Positions 60,822 through 64,000 of a stretch of 64,000 bases of DNA are shown piece after piece. Position 1 is the stretch's first letter. Every line of letters starts with the position of its first letter. The position numbers and the translations under genes are program-made. The notes beneath the pieces were generated by a model, which ran no database searches, had not been told where the DNA came from, and worked only from the letters and a program-made list of their open reading frames with translations. The DNA comes from Rhodoferax ferrireducens. Lineage in GTDB: Bacteria; Pseudomonadota; Gammaproteobacteria; Burkholderiales; Burkholderiaceae_C. Location of the stretch: contig NZ_QEII01000274.1 in assembly GCF_003347515.1 (NCBI RefSeq), positions 1-64,000 on the forward strand. The letters run 5' to 3'.

Positions 60822-61865
60822 ATGAGTAAACGTCAAATCGCCATGGTCATGGACCTCAACAAGTGCCTCGGCTGCCAGACCTGCACCGTCGCCTGCAAGC
60901 GACTGTGGACCAAACGGGACGGCATGGCCCACATGTTGTGGAACACCGTCAGCACCCAGCCCGGCACCGGTACGCCGCATGGATTTGAAGCCATGGGCGG
61001 TGGTTTTCGCGACGGCGTGGCCCAGCCTGGCCACCGTCCCAGCGTCGACGAGTTTGGCAAGGCCTGGGACTTCAATCACCAGGAAGTCGCCTTTGGGGGC
61101 AATCCCGATGTCTCACTCGTGGCCGACGGTGGTCATGCCGGCAAGGGCCCCAACTGGGACGAAGACATTGGTGGCGGCGAATACCCCAATAGCCACTACT
61201 TCTACTTGCCACGAATCTGCAACCACTGCACTCACCCCGCCTGTCTTGAAGCTTGCCCGCGCAAGGCGATCAGCAAGCGCGAGGACAACGGTATCGTCCT
61301 TATTGATGAAGACCGCTGCCGTGGCCACCGTTTCTGCCAGGAAGCCTGCCCCTACAAAAAAATCTATTACAACGAAGTCGAAGAAGTCTCCCAGAAATGC
61401 ATCTTCTGCTTTCCGCGCATCGATGAAGGCGTCACCACGGCATGTTCGCGGCAATGCCCCGGGCGGGTGCGCTTTGTTGGGTACCTGGACGACCCGGCCG
61501 GTCCGATTCACAAGCTCGTTAGCCAGTACAAAGTGGCCTTGCCGCTGCATGCTGAATACGGCACCCAGCCCAACGTTTTCTACGTCCCCCCGATGTCACC
61601 GCCGCGCCTGGACGCGGAGGGCAATCCGACTGACGAACCTCGAATTCCCACCGACTATCTGGTCTCCCTGTTCGGGCCGAAGGTGGTCGACGTGCTGGAC
61701 ACGCTCAAGCGTGAACGCGAGCGTGTGCAGATGGGGGAGACTTCCGACTTGATGGACTTGTTGATTTCGCGTAAGTGGCAGGATCTGTTCGGCCCCTTCA
61801 CCAAGCACCCGCGTGAAGTTGCCCAGACGCCAATCAAGTTCTACAAGAAGGGGGAACGGCCATGA
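60822..61865 (+). CDS. Ethylbenzene-dehydrogenase-like beta subunit (four iron-sulfur clusters)
   Basis: A 347-residue NarH/EbdB-type ferredoxin subunit. Cys groups are CLGCQTCTVAC (15-25), CNHCTHPACLEACP (133-145), CRGHRFCQEACP (166-176) and CIFC...CSRQC (193-212). In the third group the position used by Trp in NarH is His169, where a missing Cys gives a [3Fe-4S] cluster. Length and spacing fit the type II DMSO reductase family. AAGGAGC precedes the ATG. It overlaps the alpha gene by four bases (ATGA). Confidence 0.88.
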   Translation: MSKRQIAMVMDLNKCLGCQTCTVACKRLWTKRDGMAHMLWNTVSTQPGTGTPHGFEAMGGGFRDGVAQPGHRPSVDEFGKAWDFNHQEVAFGGNPDVSLVADGGHAGKGPNWDEDIGGGEYPNSHYFYLPRICNHCTHPACLEACPRKAISKREDNGIVLIDEDRCRGHRFCQEACPYKKIYYNEVEEVSQKCIFCFPRIDEGVTTACSRQCPGRVRFVGYLDDPAGPIHKLVSQYKVALPLHAEYGTQPNVFYVPPMSPPRLDAEGNPTDEPRIPTDYLVSLFGPKVVDVLDTLKRERERVQMGETSDLMDLLISRKWQDLFGPFTKHPREVAQTPIKFYKKGERP

Positions 61866-64000
61866 GCGTCAATTTTGATCGTCGCAGCTTTCTCAAGTTA
61901 GCCGCCGCATCCGCTAGCGGCCTGGCGTTGCCGAATTTCATTGTCGAGGCGGCGGAGGTGCTGGTCGGCAAGAATATCCCTGCCTATGTCTCCTGGAAGG
62001 ACGTCTACCGCAGCCAGTGGACTTGGGACAAGGTGGTGCGCTCAACCCACCATCTGAATTGCTGGTACCAGGCGCACTGCTCGTGGGACGTCTATGTGAA
62101 GGACGGATTGGTGTATCGGGAAGAGCAGGCGGCAGAGTACCCGCAGGTCAATGCCAAGCTACCGGACTTCAACCCGCGCGGTTGTCAGAAGGGCGGCTGC
62201 TTCAGCGAGCGGATGTACGACCCGACCCGGATCACCCATCCGCTGCGCCGGGTGGGCCCGCGCGGTGGCGGCAAGTGGGAGCGCGTGACCTGGAAAGAAG
62301 CCCTTGACGACATCGCCGACGCCTATCTTGACGTCACCGTCAAGGAAGGAACCGATGTCACTATTTGGGATCTGGGGCCCGGGATTGATCTCGGCGTTTC
62401 GATGGCCGCCCAGGCGCGCTTCAGCCAGCTGACCCAATCCATCAGCCTCGACATGGATGGCGAAATCGGAGATTCCCGACGCGGCACCCTGGAAACCTTC
62501 GGGAAAATCGTATTCGAGCGTTCGGCTGACGACTACTTCAATTCAGACCTGATTCTGTTTTGGGGTGGCAATCCCGTTTACACGCAGATTCCACAAGCGC
62601 ATTTCTACATCGAAGCGAAATACAACGGAACGAAGATCATCTCCATTTCGCCCGACTACAACCCCTCGGCCACCAAGGCAGACCTCTGGGTTCCGATCAA
62701 GTCCGGCACGGATGCTGCGCTGGCACTGGCAATATGCCACCTGATCGTTGCAGAAAACCAGCTCAACCAAGCCTTCGTCAAGGAACAGACCGACCTGCCA
62801 CTGTTGGTGCGCAGCGATACGCGTATGTTTCTCAAGCAGGCTGATGTTGAGATCGCGGGGCACGACAGTCATCACATGCTCTGGGATGAGAAAACGGACA
62901 CGCTTAAGTCCGCCCCTTTTCGCAGTTTGGCGCTGGACGGTCTCGACCCGGCACTGGACGTGAAGCGGACCGTGACGCTCAAAGACGGCGCCCGTGTCGA
63001 GGTGCGCAGCGTGTATTCCTTGCTGCGCGACCGCCTGGCCGACTACACCCCTGAGAATGCTTCGAAGATGTGCGGCGTATCGGTCAAGATGATCCGGCGC
63101 CTGACACAGGAAATTGTCCGCGCCAAGGCGGTGTCGAGCATCGCCCAGACGTCCATGTGCAAATACTTTCATGGGAATCTGGCCGAACGCAGTGTGGCAC
63201 TGGTGTTTGCGTTGACCGGCAATATAGGTCGAAAGGGCGCAGGTTTTGCCGGCTTCCCACTGTTGACGATGGACGGTGCCGACAAGTTTGGACTCCCGCC
63301 TTCGCTGAAGGAGGCCGAGCAATACTTCTCTGTCCTGCAGCCGATGATCGACAAGCGCGTGGCCGATGGCGACACCCAGGAGATGATTGTTACCAGTCTG
63401 GGTCGTCTGCTTTACATGCCGGGAAATGGCGTCCTGCGCACCCCGGTGTGGACTTCGGGGACGCTGTTCTGGTCCGTTCATGGTGGCATTGGTGAACTGT
63501 CGAAGCACGCGGAGTCCTGGCAGCTTGGAAACAAGCGACCGATCGCCGACTATCTGGACGAATCGCTGAGCAAGAAGTGGCAGCCGCTGTCCCCACCGCC
63601 AGGCAAGGATCCGCGGATCATGATTTCACTGGTCAGCAACCCGCTACGCCGCGCCCGCGGCAGCGAGAAACTGCTGGAGGTTTTGTGGCCGAAGTTGAAG
63701 AAGATTGTTGTGCTCGACTGGCGTATCAATTCCACCGCCCGCCATGCTGACATCGTCTTGCCGTCCGCGCCGTGGTACGAACACACCAATTTGAAATGGG
63801 TAACGCCGCTTTCTCCGTACCTGACCACCACCGACCAGGCAACACCGCCCTTGGGCGAGTCGAAAAGCGATTGGGACATCATCGTCCTGCTTTCCAAGCA
63901 TATTCAGGAACGCGCCATAGCCCGCAAGATTGGCACCGTCAAGAGTCCGCAGGGCCTGGATGTCAAGCTCAACACCCTCTACGACGATCTCACGATGGAC
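61862..64000 (+). CDS. Ethylbenzene-dehydrogenase-like molybdenum alpha subunit (partial, runs off the window)
   Basis: The first 713 codons of an open frame reaching the window end. It begins MSVNFDRRSFLKLAAASASG, a twin-arginine signal (DRRSFLKLA). The [4Fe-4S] region is STHHLNCWYQAHCSWDVYVKDG plus RGCQKGGC, then MDGEIGDSRRGTLETFGK, where type II enzymes have the molybdenum-ligating Asp. It belongs with type II DMSO reductases such as EbdA, C25 steroid dehydrogenase and p-cymene dehydrogenase, which hydroxylate C-H bonds with water, without O2. Full alpha subunits are about 950-980 residues, so some 250 residues lie to the right. A dedicated chaperone (EbdD type) was not seen and may be further right. 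Confidence 0.85.
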   Translation, partial: MSVNFDRRSFLKLAAASASGLALPNFIVEAAEVLVGKNIPAYVSWKDVYRSQWTWDKVVRSTHHLNCWYQAHCSWDVYVKDGLVYREEQAAEYPQVNAKLPDFNPRGCQKGGCFSERMYDPTRITHPLRRVGPRGGGKWERVTWKEALDDIADAYLDVTVKEGTDVTIWDLGPGIDLGVSMAAQARFSQLTQSISLDMDGEIGDSRRGTLETFGKIVFERSADDYFNSDLILFWGGNPVYTQIPQAHFYIEAKYNGTKIISISPDYNPSATKADLWVPIKSGTDAALALAICHLIVAENQLNQAFVKEQTDLPLLVRSDTRMFLKQADVEIAGHDSHHMLWDEKTDTLKSAPFRSLALDGLDPALDVKRTVTLKDGARVEVRSVYSLLRDRLADYTPENASKMCGVSVKMIRRLTQEIVRAKAVSSIAQTSMCKYFHGNLAERSVALVFALTGNIGRKGAGFAGFPLLTMDGADKFGLPPSLKEAEQYFSVLQPMIDKRVADGDTQEMIVTSLGRLLYMPGNGVLRTPVWTSGTLFWSVHGGIGELSKHAESWQLGNKRPIADYLDESLSKKWQPLSPPPGKDPRIMISLVSNPLRRARGSEKLLEVLWPKLKKIVVLDWRINSTARHADIVLPSAPWYEHTNLKWVTPLSPYLTTTDQATPPLGESKSDWDIIVLLSKHIQERAIARKIGTVKSPQGLDVKLNTLYDDLTMD

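Noticed and set aside
62543..63508. A 321-codon open frame on the minus strand inside the Mo alpha subunit gene
   Set aside because: It is antisense to a gene with clear Tat and Fe-S motifs, shows no family motif, and high-GC genes commonly give such open antisense frames.
60187..64000. Steroid side-chain (C25) dehydrogenase locus
   Set aside because: The Mo enzyme is in the right family, but the window has no ketosteroid dehydrogenase, ring-cleavage dioxygenase or other steroid-core gene, so a steroid role cannot be claimed.
1..64000. CRISPR arrays, insertion sequences, tRNA or rRNA genes
   Set aside because: No regularly spaced repeats, transposase-like frames, or tRNA/rRNA-like sequences were noticed on reading; short palindromes are single operators or hairpins.

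Overview
The window reads as a dense, almost wholly catabolic block from a Gram-negative, respiring bacterium. The best guess is a betaproteobacterium of the Burkholderiales or Rhodocyclales type. That guess rests on the family mix: XylM/XylA/XylB-like proteins, a CYP153, DUF1302/DUF1329 envelope proteins, BadH/BadI-like enzymes and an ethylbenzene-dehydrogenase-like enzyme. No rRNA, tRNA, CRISPR array, transposase or integrase was found. No stretch longer than about 300 bases lacks a gene; the longest gaps are about 220-290 bases and are promoter regions.

Layout. (1) 21-5491, minus strand: electron-transfer flavoprotein beta subunit, a dienoyl-CoA-reductase-like SDR, two acyl-CoA dehydrogenases, a CitE-type lyase and a MaoC hydratase. 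(2) 5611-6627, plus: a PTGR/CurA-like oxidoreductase. (3) 6643-16273, minus: a ten-gene CoA-ester operon with a CoA-transferase, a split MaoC pair, a FadJ-like crotonase that has lost its NAD domain, an AMP-dependent ligase, a BadI-like ring hydrolase, a BadH-like dehydrogenase, a thiolase and an HMG-CoA-synthase-like/DUF35 fusion. (4) 16493-22538, plus: an SDR, a MarR regulator, a three-gene membrane cassette (six-helix protein, orphan COX3-like, orphan COX4-like), an AliB-like dehydrogenase, a PECR-like reductase and a MaoC. (5) 22555-36427, minus: an orphan LivK-type binding protein, a tyrosine phosphatase, two CrtC/DUF7064-like proteins, an unknown, an APH-family protein, then a DUF1329-RND-YCF48-DUF1329-DUF1302 envelope module. 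(6) 36572-42135, minus: a second copy of the COX3/COX4 cassette, then a XylA-like reductase, a styrene-oxide-isomerase-like protein, a XylM-like monooxygenase and a XylB-like alcohol dehydrogenase. (7) 42295-49631: an aldehyde dehydrogenase between two AlkS/MalT-type LuxR regulators. (8) 49895-56038, plus: CYP153, [2Fe-2S] ferredoxin, GMC alcohol dehydrogenase, an unknown, an acyl-CoA dehydrogenase and a ferredoxin reductase. (9) 56065-57732, minus: a chemoreceptor. (10) 58022-64000, plus: an AveC-like membrane protein, a sulfite-oxidase-fold Mo protein and gamma, beta and (partial) alpha subunits of an ethylbenzene-dehydrogenase-like enzyme.

How it may work together (inference). A hydrophobic cyclic hydrocarbon, plausibly an alicyclic one such as a cyclic terpenoid or alkylcyclohexane, enters through the DUF1302/DUF1329/RND module. 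It is oxidised by one of three hydroxylation systems: XylMA-like, CYP153 or the O2-independent Mo enzyme. Alcohol and aldehyde dehydrogenases take it to a carboxylic acid, a ligase or transferase makes the CoA ester, and AliB/BadH/BadI-like steps open the ring to a dicarboxylic acyl-CoA for beta-oxidation, with ETF draining electrons.

The least explained parts are the duplicated COX3/COX4 cassette without any catalytic oxidase subunit, the isomerase coupled to the XylM-like gene, the AveC-like plus Mo-protein pair ahead of the Mo enzyme, and a recurring ATGGTAC promoter motif. No database search was run; family calls rest on motifs and on remembered family sequences.
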